In this document: in pieces, positions 48,229-57,257 of the stretch
Numbering within the stretch: the stretch's first letter is position 1
Layout of the letters: each line of letters starts with the position of its first letter
Source of the DNA: Paenibacillus senegalimassiliensis
Lineage (GTDB): Bacteria > Bacillota > Bacilli > Paenibacillales > Paenibacillaceae
Length of the DNA stretch: 64,000 nucleotides
Direction: 5' to 3'
Assembly: GCF_001486585.1 (NCBI RefSeq)
Contig: NZ_LN909046.1
Coordinates: 434,001 to 498,000 of the forward strand
Made by a program: the position numbers and the translations under genes
The notes under the pieces: model-generated
The model's database searches: none
Seen by the model: the letters and a program-made list of their open reading frames with translations, nothing else
What the model was told of the DNA's origin: nothing

Positions 48229-48248
48229 GCATGACTGGAGGAGCCAAT

Positions 48249-48983
48249 TTGCGTTCATTTGAAGAAGCAGCCGGCAGGCTGATCGTCGGACTGGACTTTC
48301 CGGAGGCGAAGCAGGCAAGAAAGCTCTTGAAGGAGCTTGAAGGAATCCCTTGTTATATGAAGGTAGGGATGCAGCTCTTTTATGCGGCTGGTCCCGATTT
48401 CATCCGTGAGCTGAAGGGGCAGGGCTACTCCGTTTTTTTGGATGTAAAAATGCATGATATTCCTAATACCGTTAAGGGCGGGGCGAACAGTGTTACTCGG
48501 CTGGGCGTTGATATGTTCAATGTTCATGCGGCTGGGGGACTCGATATGATGAAAGCCGCTAGAGAAGGCGCGTTGGCAGCGCTGGAGGCCGATGCTTCGT
48601 TACCAGCTCCACAGATTATTGCGGTAACTCAGTTGACCAGTACGAATCAGCGGACGTTAAATGAAGAAATTGGTATTCCCGGCAACGTAGAGGACGCCGT
48701 AGTGCATTATGCCTCCCTGGCCCAAGAGGCGGGGCTGGACGGCGTAGTTGCCTCGCCCCTTGAAGTCAAGGCGATCAAACAACGCTGTGGACAGGCATTC
48801 CTGACGGTAACGCCAGGTATTCGTCCGACCAGCAGCGCCATGGGAGATCAGTCGCGAACACTTACGCCTGGTGAGGCGATACAGCAAGGAACCAATTATA
48901 TTGTGGTAGGCCGGCCCATAACTGCGGCGGCGCAGCCGCGTGAAGCGGCGGAAACCATTATTAAGGAGATGATGCAACAATGA
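48249..48983 (+). CDS. pyrF: Orotidine-5'-phosphate decarboxylase
   Basis: The 244-residue TIM-barrel enzyme makes UMP. The catalytic Asp-Lys-Asp array is in FLDVKMHDIPNTV, with LIVGLDFP at the start and TPGIRP late. It starts at TTG 48249 after GGAGGAG; the ATG at 48231 has no ribosome site. It overlaps pyrE by four bases. Confidence 0.94.
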   Translation: MRSFEEAAGRLIVGLDFPEAKQARKLLKELEGIPCYMKVGMQLFYAAGPDFIRELKGQGYSVFLDVKMHDIPNTVKGGANSVTRLGVDMFNVHAAGGLDMMKAAREGALAALEADASLPAPQIIAVTQLTSTNQRTLNEEIGIPGNVEDAVVHYASLAQEAGLDGVVASPLEVKAIKQRCGQAFLTVTPGIRPTSSAMGDQSRTLTPGEAIQQGTNYIVVGRPITAAAQPREAAETIIKEMMQQ

Positions 48984-49627
48984 CTCAAAGCTCTTTTGCT
49001 TCCGTAGAGGCTAAAATTGCAGCAAGCTTACTTGATATCGGAGCGGTGGCGCTTCGTCCACATCAACCATTCACCTGGACCTCGGGCATTCAATCCCCGA
49101 TATATTGCGATAATCGGTTAACGATGTCTTATCCCGAGATTCGTGATCTGATTGCCGACTCGTTTGCGGCGCTGATTCAGGAAGTATATCCAGAGGCCGA
49201 AGTGGTTGCGGGAACGGCAACTGCCGGCATTCCACATGCCGCCTTCGCAGCTCAAAAGCTGGGTCTACCCATGGCCTATATCCGCGATAAGGCTAAGGGC
49301 CACGGCAAGGAGAATCAAATCGAAGGGTTGATCAAGCCGGGCCAAAAGGTTGTGGTCATCGAGGATCTGATCTCGACAGGCGGCAGTTCAATCAAGGCCG
49401 CTGAGGCTGTACGTGCCGCTGGGGCTGAGCCGCTCGCTGTGCTGGCCATCTTCAGCTATCAATTGGATAAGGCTGTTCAGGGATTCGCCGATGCTGATAT
49501 TCCCCTGCAAACTCTCTCTAACTATACGGCGCTAATCGATGTAGCCGTGCAACGTGGAGATATCAAGCAGGAAGACCTGTCACTGCTGCAATCCTGGCGG
49601 GAGAACCCGGCAGCGTTCGGGAAGTAA
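48980..49627 (+). CDS. pyrE: Orotate phosphoribosyltransferase
   Basis: The 215-residue enzyme joins orotate and PRPP to make OMP. The PRPP motif VVVIEDLISTGGSSIKAAEAVR and AYIRDKAKGHGKENQIEG are diagnostic. Last gene of the operon, with a terminator behind it. Confidence 0.95.
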   Translation: MTQSSFASVEAKIAASLLDIGAVALRPHQPFTWTSGIQSPIYCDNRLTMSYPEIRDLIADSFAALIQEVYPEAEVVAGTATAGIPHAAFAAQKLGLPMAYIRDKAKGHGKENQIEGLIKPGQKVVVIEDLISTGGSSIKAAEAVRAAGAEPLAVLAIFSYQLDKAVQGFADADIPLQTLSNYTALIDVAVQRGDIKQEDLSLLQSWRENPAAFGK

Positions 49628-49648
49628 GATAGGCTACTTAACTAAACA

Positions 49649-49703
49649 GACCATCCACAGGATAGGATAGCGGCTTAGCCTTCCCCCTGCGGATGGTCTT
49701 CTT
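49649..49703. terminator. Bidirectional terminator between pyrE and the GH18 gene
   Basis: agaccatccacag and ctgcggatggtct pair with one mismatch around a long inner arm; T-rich DNA follows on the plus side. It would serve both convergent transcripts. Confidence 0.7.
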
Positions 49704-51326
49704 TTATTTGCTGCGATCAAATCTATAATTTCCGTATTTCTCTGCGTTACGCAGGCTGGCCCAAATGTCCGAGGATTCACCGCCAATATGCCAATACGCA
49801 TAACCTGCGAGACCCAAATTAGTTCCTAGCTGTAGCTTGGCGGATAGGGAGCGAGCATCCTCCAGCCATATACGGTGCTTGGTGTTTGCCTTCCAGTATT
49901 CTGTCGTGTATTGACTGGCTGCGGAGTTCCACTTCAGAGAGCTTCCGGCTGCCTGGACCCGCTTGTTCTGCTCCGGCAACGAAAGGTCCTCGGATGAGAG
50001 GGTAGCCCCTTGGGCATTGATGGCCCAATCCCTAGTATACAGCGGCATGCCAAGTATCAATTGATCTGCTGGGACTTGGGGGAGTAGCTTGTCGAGATGC
50101 TGCTCTACCCAGTTTAAGGAGGCTACAGAGCCAGCTTTATATCCCGTCCAGTGCTCGTCATAGGCCATAATGACCAAATAATCGGCGTGCTTGGCCAATT
50201 CGGCATAGTTATAGGCTGCGGACCAATCACTGCCTAGATCAGGCGGCAGATCGACTGATAGAACGGCCTCAGCATTATGCAATTCCTCGGCCAGCTTGGC
50301 AATGAAGCTTGTGAACAAGTCGCGATCCGAAGCGTGGACATTCTCAAAGTCAAGGTTGATTCCGGCCAAGTTATATTTCTGTACATAGGACTTGATGCTC
50401 TGAATCGCAGTGGATGATAATGAATCGGAAGCGAGCATTTGATGAGTGGCCTTCTGGTCGAAGCGGTTCCCCACCATAGCCCATACCTGCTTGCCGTTAG
50501 CTTTGGCCCATGTATTTAAAGAAGGAACAGTGGAATCCGAAATCTGTCCGGTGCTTTCGAGAAAATACCATCTGGGCGAAAGCACGTTAATATTGGATTG
50601 CAGCACAGACCTCTGATAAGCTTCGGTAGATTGGCCGTATTGCCAGCCGATATGAATGGCCGTAGACGTAGTGGATTCAGCGTTTGCTGTCAGTTTATTC
50701 TTCCAACGAGTATCCTCCAGCAGACGGTCAAAAATAACAGCCGTCTCCTGACGAGTGATGGATTGTAACGGATAGAAACGACCTTCGCTGCCTTGCATTA
50801 ATCCGAGTGTTGATATGGCGGCGACATAAGGCTTGGCCCAGGCGGCGATGCTTGAAGTGTCTCGATAGGCAGAAAGCGAGCTTGCGGTGGGTATGTCTTG
50901 CTTAAGTGCCTTGGTCAGCCATACCGCCGCCTCTTGACGGGTTAGCACCTGGTCAGGCTGAAAGGTACCGTTTCCCAAGCCACTGGTTAAACCAAGTTCG
51001 GTTGCAGCTTGAATGGCTCCATAATACCAGGTGCTTCTTGGTACATCGGTATAGGCGGGAATAGCTGAGGAAGCGGGAGTGATTCCAAGAGCTCGCATCA
51101 GCACGGTGATGAACTCAGCCCTGGTGACGGAACGCTTTGGAGAGAAGGCCGTTGTCGTAGTCCCTTGCATGATGCCGCCGGCATGCAGGCGGGAAATGGC
51201 TTCCCTGGCATAGCTGGTTGAGATATCATGGTAAGGAAGCGTGGCGGCTGATGCTGGTTCTTGGCGAGTGGTGGTATATGAAAATAGCAACGTTCCTATG
51301 AGCATAAGCAAAATTATTTTTTTCAT
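49704..51326 (-). CDS. SLH-domain glycoside hydrolase family 18 protein
   Basis: A 540-residue exported protein. A signal peptide (KKIILLMLIGTLLFSY) is followed by three SLH repeats (AEFITVLMRALGI, RQEAAVWLTKAL, RQETAVIFDRLL; about residues 35-210), which bind pyruvylated cell-wall polymer. A GH18 barrel follows, with the catalytic stretch LAGINLDFENV and a late AGYAYWHIGGESSDIW. The GH18 part resembles spore/peptidoglycan N-acetylglucosaminidases such as YaaH/SleL and YdhD more than secreted chitinases. ATG 51326 follows AAGGAG. Confidence 0.85.
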   Translation of the reverse strand: MKKIILLMLIGTLLFSYTTTRQEPASAATLPYHDISTSYAREAISRLHAGGIMQGTTTTAFSPKRSVTRAEFITVLMRALGITPASSAIPAYTDVPRSTWYYGAIQAATELGLTSGLGNGTFQPDQVLTRQEAAVWLTKALKQDIPTASSLSAYRDTSSIAAWAKPYVAAISTLGLMQGSEGRFYPLQSITRQETAVIFDRLLEDTRWKNKLTANAESTTSTAIHIGWQYGQSTEAYQRSVLQSNINVLSPRWYFLESTGQISDSTVPSLNTWAKANGKQVWAMVGNRFDQKATHQMLASDSLSSTAIQSIKSYVQKYNLAGINLDFENVHASDRDLFTSFIAKLAEELHNAEAVLSVDLPPDLGSDWSAAYNYAELAKHADYLVIMAYDEHWTGYKAGSVASLNWVEQHLDKLLPQVPADQLILGMPLYTRDWAINAQGATLSSEDLSLPEQNKRVQAAGSSLKWNSAASQYTTEYWKANTKHRIWLEDARSLSAKLQLGTNLGLAGYAYWHIGGESSDIWASLRNAEKYGNYRFDRSK

Positions 51327-51449
51327 AAAGTAGAGCTCCTTGGCGAATTTAGTAGAATTGTCCTTAATTCTAACAGAATTGTAATCTTTCATCAGTGTTT
51401 AAAATCTGGAAATATATTATCAATTTCGTAAAAGTCGTTGTAACTTTTT

Positions 51450-51471
51450 GACATCGTATTTCGTTTATAAT
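51450..51471 (+). promoter_or_regulatory. Probable -10 box of the ABC transporter operon
   Basis: TATAAT at 51466-51471 is a perfect -10. A TTGACA at 51448-51453 is only 12 bases away, too close to be the partner -35, so the promoter may need an activator or use a poor -35. Confidence 0.4.
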
Positions 51472-51542
51472 GCAAGACATGATGACTTGCTGGACAAGGC
51501 AAGAAACGCACCACAAATCAAGAAATGGGAGACCGATACACG

Positions 51543-52382
51543 ATGATGCGATGGCTTCGCAAAACGGAAAAAGTGAAAGGTAAGTCCGAAGAAGAGTCAC
51601 GCGCTTCACAGGCCCAGATTGCTGTGGCTTTGGATGAAAGCGCTGTGGAGGAATCTGAACCCGAGGCCATTGTAGCTGCTAAGGTACGGGTAGAGGACGA
51701 ACGCGAGAAGGGGCCGATATTGTCGGTCAGGAATGTACACCGATCATTCCCGGTGGGCAGCGGAGAAATCAAGGTCCTGAAGGGAATTGATATGGAGGTG
51801 CTCCCTGGCCAATTGGTGATGCTTAAAGGCCGGTCCGGCTCGGGGAAGACGACGCTCCTGAATATGCTCGGCGGTCTTGATCAGCCGACATCCGGTGAAA
51901 TTTTGTTTCGCGGGCAGCCCCTGCATCAATTAAATGATGACAAGCGGACGTTGTTGCGACGTGATCAGATTGGTTTTATCTTTCAGGCCTACGCCCTGCT
52001 CCCTTTGTTGTCCGCTTGGGAGAACGTGGAGCTGTCACTGCGTATGGCCGGAGTTCCTTCCCAGGAGTGGAAGCAACGCGTCACACATTGCATGGAGCTT
52101 GTTGGGCTGGGCAAGCGAATGTTTCACCGACCGTTTGAGTTGTCCGGCGGGGAGCAGCAGCGGGTAGCGATTGCCAAAGCGATTGCGCACCGTCCCAAGC
52201 TGCTGCTGGCGGATGAACCGACGGCCAATCTCGATTCGCAAATGGGAGCACAAGTTATGGCAGTATTCAAAAATATCATACAAACCGAGCATGTTACGAT
52301 TTGTATGACGACACACGATCCTACAATCCTGGAGGTAGCAGACCATGTTTACGAAATGGTGGATGGCAAATTTATCAGGTAA
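51543..52382 (+). CDS. ABC transporter ATPase, MacB/LolD type (first of two)
   Basis: A 279-residue cytoplasmic ATPase with Walker A GRSGSGKTT (about residue 96), the signature [15 protein letters not shown] and Walker [13 protein letters not shown]. It belongs to the group that powers FtsX-like permeases. The first 60 residues are an extra charged Glu/Ala-rich extension not typical of the family. Start is unsure: ATG 51525 or 51543. The adaptor gene overlaps its end by 38 bases. Confidence 0.88.
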   Translation: MMRWLRKTEKVKGKSEEESRASQAQIAVALDESAVEESEPEAIVAAKVRVEDEREKGPILSVRNVHRSFPVGSGEIKVLKGIDMEVLPGQLVMLKGRSGSGKTTLLNMLGGLDQPTSGEILFRGQPLHQLNDDKRTLLRRDQIGFIFQAYALLPLLSAWENVELSLRMAGVPSQEWKQRVTHCMELVGLGKRMFHRPFELSGGEQQRVAIAKAIAHRPKLLLADEPTANLDSQMGAQVMAVFKNIIQTEHVTICMTTHDPTILEVADHVYEMVDGKFIR

Positions 52383-53439
52383 AGGGGGGAGAGTAGTTCG
52401 GCTGGCAGGCATTTTGACCTTGAGCCTAACGTTAGTAGCCGCATCCGGCTGTGCTTTGCTTCCGGATGAAGAGGCGGAAGAGGACTTGCCTGTAATCACG
52501 CCGCCGACGATTTCCAAGAAACCGGAATACGAGGTGCGCACGGAGACGATTGAATTGAACGTCAGCGCGGTCGGTAAAATTATGAGTCAAAGAGAGGAAC
52601 CTCTATTCTTCACAGAGGATAATCTTCATGTCAAAGAGGTGCTCGTTAAGGCTGGAGACAATGTGAAGCAAGGCGATGTGCTGATTCAATTGGACGTGGA
52701 GGATATGCAGAAGGACCTTCGCAAGAAAAGATTAGAGTTCCGCAAGCAGGAGATCGCTATGAAAGAGCTGCTGCGGACCAAGGATGAGAAGGAACCGATT
52801 GAGTTTGAAGAGGCGTCTATCGTTTTCGAAGAGCAGCGTCAGGATCTGGCGGATTTGGAAAAAACCATTGCGGACGGTACGCTCAAAGCGCCGTTCTCCG
52901 GTACGATTGTGTCTATTGCAGCGCAGAAGGGCGGCTCGATTAAGTCCTATGATACGGTAGCTGTTCTTTCCGATACATCTTCGCTGGTGGTTGCGGCGTC
53001 TTTTGCCAAGGAAGACTTAACGAAAATTGCCGTAGGCATGAATGCGAAGGTTGATATTAATGCATCTGGTGTATACGAGGGCAAGGTCAAGGTTATGCCC
53101 GTGAGCACGGGCTCTGACAATAATGATAATGGTAACAGCAATCCGAACCAGCCGGACAAGGATTCGATTGATAAGTACGTGATTGTTGAGCTGGCCAAAT
53201 GGCCGGAAGGCATTGAACGGGGCCGCCCGCTTAGCGTATCTATCGTGACTGAGCGCAAGGAGAATGCGGTGCTGATTCCTGCATCTGCTCTGCGTACCAT
53301 TGGCTCGCGGACGTATGTTCAGGTTGTTGAATCGGATGGCGCCAAACGTGAGGTGGATGTCGAGGTCGGGCTGCAAACTTCCACGGATGTAGAAATTGTG
53401 AAGGGACTTACCCCGGGACAGAAAGTAGTGGGTCGCTAG
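52345..53439 (+). CDS. Membrane-fusion/adaptor lipoprotein (HlyD/MacA-like)
   Basis: A 364-residue exported protein with a lipobox ending at about Cys36 (VAASGC). A biotinyl-lipoyl-like half motif (EDNLHVKEVLVKAGDNVKQGDVLIQLD), a coiled-coil hairpin (about residues 125-170), the second lipoyl half (GTLKAPFSGTIVSIAAQKG) and a beta-barrel domain follow. The ATG at 52345 has a clear GGAGGT eight bases before it, inside the ATPase gene. An Asn/Asp-rich insertion (DNNDNGNSNPNQPD) sits in the barrel. Confidence 0.88.
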   Translation: MFTKWWMANLSGKGGRVVRLAGILTLSLTLVAASGCALLPDEEAEEDLPVITPPTISKKPEYEVRTETIELNVSAVGKIMSQREEPLFFTEDNLHVKEVLVKAGDNVKQGDVLIQLDVEDMQKDLRKKRLEFRKQEIAMKELLRTKDEKEPIEFEEASIVFEEQRQDLADLEKTIADGTLKAPFSGTIVSIAAQKGGSIKSYDTVAVLSDTSSLVVAASFAKEDLTKIAVGMNAKVDINASGVYEGKVKVMPVSTGSDNNDNGNSNPNQPDKDSIDKYVIVELAKWPEGIERGRPLSVSIVTERKENAVLIPASALRTIGSRTYVQVVESDGAKREVDVEVGLQTSTDVEIVKGLTPGQKVVGR

Positions 53440-56370
53440 ATGGGTATTCCTTTATTACGCCTGCTGTTCCGTAAGATGTGGAACACGAAATGGCTGACGC
53501 TGAGCACTTTGCTAGGCTTGATTGTCGCCGTCTCGTTCACTGTCAGCATTCCGATGTATTCGGACGGCTCGCTGAAGAGAGTGGTTGCCACAACGCTGAA
53601 GAGCGAAAGCGAAGGGCTCCCGGCAGGCTCCTTAATCATGAGCTATCAGGCGGCGGGCGGGACCAAAACGGATCAGGGCGCCTTGGAGGCTGTTAACCAA
53701 TATATCATTGACGAGGTTCCCCAGGAAATTGGTTTTCCATACGATGCCTACGTGAATACTCGTGCCATTCGTGGTACCGAGGTATTCCCGGAAGATCCCA
53801 CAAAGGTGGATGCCAGTCGGACGAGAACCATGTCGATCCTCTCGATGAGCGGCTTGGCTGAGCATATTTCACTTTCGGGCGGTCAATTGTTCTCGGACAG
53901 TGTCAACGACAATATGGTCGAAGCGCTGATGCTGGAGGAGGCGATGTACCGCCAGGACCTTCACGTCGGTGATGTGATGGAATACCCGGTATACAGCGGG
54001 GTAGATATCACGCTCAAGGTCAAAATCGTCGGCACATTCCAGGCTGAAAATGAGAGTGATTCATATTGGTATCAAGGCTTTGAAGGGATGATGAACAGCT
54101 TCTACATCTCGGAGAAAGCGTTTAATGATGTATTGCTAAAGCAATTATCAATACCTTTGCATAATTCAAGCTGGTATTATGCCTTTAATTTATCTGAAAT
54201 TCAGACCAGCCAGTTGTCCCCATTATCCGATACACTGGATCGGTTGAATGTGGACCTGTATCAGAAACTCAAGGATACCAAGGTTGATGTTTCATTTGGC
54301 AGTCTACTAAGTGATTTCCGCAAGCAAAGCTTGCAAATGCAAACCTTGCTGTTCACCTTGGCAGCGCCTATGATTGCGATGGTATTCTATTACATCGTGA
54401 TGAATGCACGCCAGGCGCTGGATAAGCAACAGAGCGATATCGCGGTACTACGCAGCCGCGGGGCGTCAACGAAGCAGATTATTCTTATTTATTTGCTGGA
54501 GAGCTTGATCCTTGGAGCTATTTCTTTGATTGCCGGACCGCTGCTGGGTTGGTTTATGTCCAAAAGTATCGGGTCTGCAGATGGTTTCCTGACCTTCGTC
54601 AATCGTCAATCCATTCCGGTTGGATTTAATCTGGATGCTCTCGCGTTGGGTGGAGCAGCGGTAGTTATCGCTATCTTGGCTACCTTGCTGCCGGCGGTGT
54701 CCTACGCTAGGTCATCTATTGTGAAGGCAAAGCAGAAGCAAGCCCGTTCCGATCGTGCACCATTCTGGCAACGGTGGTTCATAGATATTGTATTGATGGC
54801 AATCGCTGGCTATGGTTACTATCTGTTCAATGAACGGCAGATGTTGACCTTCCAAACTGGTATGACGACGGATGAACTACAGGTGCAGCCGTTTCTGTTC
54901 TTCGTGCCTGCACTGGCGATTTTCTCCATTGGCCTATTCTTCCTGCGGGTATTCCCGTGGTTGTTGAAGCTGATTGGCTGGCTCGGCAAGAAGTGGTTGC
55001 CGGTGCCTTACTATTTGAGCTTAACTCAGCTCTCCCGTTCTTCTTCATCTTATTATCCGTTGATGATTCTGCTTGTGTTGACTCTGGGACTTGGTGTGTA
55101 TAACGCTTCGGCAGCCCGGACGATCGATTTGAATTCGACGGAACGGACTCTCTACAAATACGGTTCAGATGTCATTATGCGCACCGTATGGGAGGGAACG
55201 GCAGAGATTACTCGTCCTACCCAAGGGGGCGGTTCCGGAGGGAATCAAAATCCTGGGCAAGGCGGGAACTCCGGACAGCCGGGAGGCGGCGGGAATCCAG
55301 GTGCTCCAGGTGGGGGTGGCGGCTCTGGTGGCGGTGCTCCGGGAGGGGGCCAAAATCAGACGCCATCCAAAGTTATCTACTCCGAACCGCCATTTGAAAT
55401 TTTCCGGGAGCTCGATGGTGTGGAGCATGCCGCACGGGTGCTTCAAACCAAGGGGAATATTATTGTGTCCGGACGTTCGGCTGGGCAAGGGAATGTGATG
55501 GGGATCGATAACCTGGACTTTTCCAAGGTGGGATGGTTCCGAAAAGACCTGTTCCCTACGCATCCCTTCCGTTATTTGCAGTTTCTTGGCATGAACGAAA
55601 GTGCAGCGTTAATACCTTCTAACATGGCGGAGAAATACAAGCTGAAGTCGGGGGATGTATTCACGATTGCGATCGGCGATCAGACGGTGGAATTTGCCGT
55701 TTATGGTATTTTGCCATATTGGCCTAGTCAGTACCCGGATCAAACTCCGTTTGTCATCGCCAATCTGGATTATATTTATGATCAGGTTCCGCTCATACCT
55801 TATGAGGTATGGCTGAAGATGGAGCCGGGAGCCAAGGTGGCCCCGCTGATTACCAAATTAGCCGAGCAAGGCATTGATCTTTATTCGGTTGATGACGTGC
55901 GCAGTGAACTGGCAGCACAAAGCAAGCATCCGACACGGGGCGGAGTATTCGGTATTTTGAGCCTGGGCTTCCTCGTTTCGGTCATTGTCTCACTGATCGG
56001 CTACATCCTGTATTGGTTCTTCAACCTGTCAGGCCGGGTCGTTCAGTTCGGAATATTGCGGGCGATGGGCTTATCACGCAAGCAGTTGACGTTCATGCTG
56101 CTGGCTGAGCAGATTTTGACGGCAGGACTGTCTATCGCATTGGGTATCGTCATCGGGAAGATCGCCGGGAAGCTGTACCTGCCCTTCCTGCAAACGGCTG
56201 ATAATGTGACGACGCAAGTACCACCGTTCCGCATTGTATTTGATTCGCAGGATACGCTTCAGCTATATGTGGTCGTATTCGTGATGCTGCTGCTGGGTGC
56301 CGGGCTGCTGCTCTGGCAAATTCGGCGCTTGCGGGTGCATCAGGCCGTTAAAATGGGAGAGGAGCGTTAA
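53440..56370 (+). CDS. Large FtsX-like ABC permease
   Basis: A 976-residue membrane protein. A first membrane helix near residue 25 is followed by a large outside domain, then FtsX-type core helices (about residues 300-450 and 840-970), with further helices near 450-560. The outside part between them contains a Gly/Pro/Gln-rich linker (about residues 595-645, GGGSGG and similar), which is rare in permeases. The arrangement resembles duplicated FtsX/LolCE modules fused in one chain. The ATG directly follows the adaptor stop codon. Confidence 0.86.
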   Translation: MGIPLLRLLFRKMWNTKWLTLSTLLGLIVAVSFTVSIPMYSDGSLKRVVATTLKSESEGLPAGSLIMSYQAAGGTKTDQGALEAVNQYIIDEVPQEIGFPYDAYVNTRAIRGTEVFPEDPTKVDASRTRTMSILSMSGLAEHISLSGGQLFSDSVNDNMVEALMLEEAMYRQDLHVGDVMEYPVYSGVDITLKVKIVGTFQAENESDSYWYQGFEGMMNSFYISEKAFNDVLLKQLSIPLHNSSWYYAFNLSEIQTSQLSPLSDTLDRLNVDLYQKLKDTKVDVSFGSLLSDFRKQSLQMQTLLFTLAAPMIAMVFYYIVMNARQALDKQQSDIAVLRSRGASTKQIILIYLLESLILGAISLIAGPLLGWFMSKSIGSADGFLTFVNRQSIPVGFNLDALALGGAAVVIAILATLLPAVSYARSSIVKAKQKQARSDRAPFWQRWFIDIVLMAIAGYGYYLFNERQMLTFQTGMTTDELQVQPFLFFVPALAIFSIGLFFLRVFPWLLKLIGWLGKKWLPVPYYLSLTQLSRSSSSYYPLMILLVLTLGLGVYNASAARTIDLNSTERTLYKYGSDVIMRTVWEGTAEITRPTQGGGSGGNQNPGQGGNSGQPGGGGNPGAPGGGGGSGGGAPGGGQNQTPSKVIYSEPPFEIFRELDGVEHAARVLQTKGNIIVSGRSAGQGNVMGIDNLDFSKVGWFRKDLFPTHPFRYLQFLGMNESAALIPSNMAEKYKLKSGDVFTIAIGDQTVEFAVYGILPYWPSQYPDQTPFVIANLDYIYDQVPLIPYEVWLKMEPGAKVAPLITKLAEQGIDLYSVDDVRSELAAQSKHPTRGGVFGILSLGFLVSVIVSLIGYILYWFFNLSGRVVQFGILRAMGLSRKQLTFMLLAEQILTAGLSIALGIVIGKIAGKLYLPFLQTADNVTTQVPPFRIVFDSQDTLQLYVVVFVMLLLGAGLLLWQIRRLRVHQAVKMGEER

Positions 56371-56372
56371 AG

Positions 56373-57257
56373 ATGATTCAATGCGAAGGACTCGTCAAGA
56401 TTTTCAAATCCGAAGACATCGAGGTTGTGGCGCTCCAAGGCCTGAACTTATCCGTTGAGCAGGGCGAGATGATGGCGATTATCGGTAATAGTGGTAGCGG
56501 CAAATCAACGCTGTTGAATATTTTGGGTGGGCTGGATCATCCTTCGGCAGGGCAAGTGTCTGTTGGAGGGTGGGACCTACTTAAGATTCAGGATGATCAA
56601 TTGGTAGAGTACAAGCGCAATACGGTGGGATTTGTCTGGCAAAATAATGCCCGTAACTTGCTGCCTTATTTAACGGCGCTGGAGAATGTGGAGATGCCGA
56701 TGCTGTTGACCGGCAAGCTCGATCGGGCCTATGCCCAGGAACTACTGGAACGCGTAGGGCTGAAGGATAGGATGCACAATAAGTTGCACCAGCTTTCGGG
56801 TGGGGAGCAGCAGCGGGTGGCGATTGCTATTTCGCTATCTAATCGTCCGAAGCTGCTGCTGGCCGATGAACCCACGGGTTCGGTGGATACGGCGACTTCC
56901 GATCAAATCATGCAGATCTTCCGGCAAGTCAATCGGGAGCTTGGCATTACGGTCGTTATCGTTACGCATGACTTGACGTTAGCAGGTAAGGTAGACCGGG
57001 TAGTAGCCATTCGCGATGGTCTGACCAGCACCGAGTTTGTGAAGCGTAATCCGAACCTGGATTTGGCTGCGGCAGAGCTGGCTGGTGGGCTCCAAGAGGT
57101 GCATGAGGCGTTTGTGGTCGTTGACCGCGTGGGCCGCCTGCAAGTTCCTAAGGAGTATCTGGAGTCCGTAGGAATTAGCGGCCGGGCGTCGATGGAGTTT
57201 GATGGGGAGAAGATTGTGATTACGGCACCTAAACCATTGGAGGAGGAACAATCATGA
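56373..57257 (+). CDS. ABC transporter ATPase, second copy with C-terminal extension
   Basis: A 294-residue ATPase with Walker [25 protein letters not shown] and [12 protein letters not shown]. After the nucleotide domain (to about residue 220) there is an extension of about 70 residues ([21 protein letters not shown]...), resembling the small AbrB-like or regulatory tails of some ATPases. It starts two bases after the permease stop and overlaps the next gene by four bases. Confidence 0.88.
   Translation: MIQCEGLVKIFKSEDIEVVALQGLNLSVEQGEMMAIIGNSGSGKSTLLNILGGLDHPSAGQVSVGGWDLLKIQDDQLVEYKRNTVGFVWQNNARNLLPYLTALENVEMPMLLTGKLDRAYAQELLERVGLKDRMHNKLHQLSGGEQQRVAIAISLSNRPKLLLADEPTGSVDTATSDQIMQIFRQVNRELGITVVIVTHDLTLAGKVDRVVAIRDGLTSTEFVKRNPNLDLAAAELAGGLQEVHEAFVVVDRVGRLQVPKEYLESVGISGRASMEFDGEKIVITAPKPLEEEQS

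Noticed and set aside
51448-51471. TTGACA with TATAAT before the ABC operon as a standard promoter
   Set aside because: The spacer is only 12 bases, too short for sigma-A; only the -10 was kept as a candidate.
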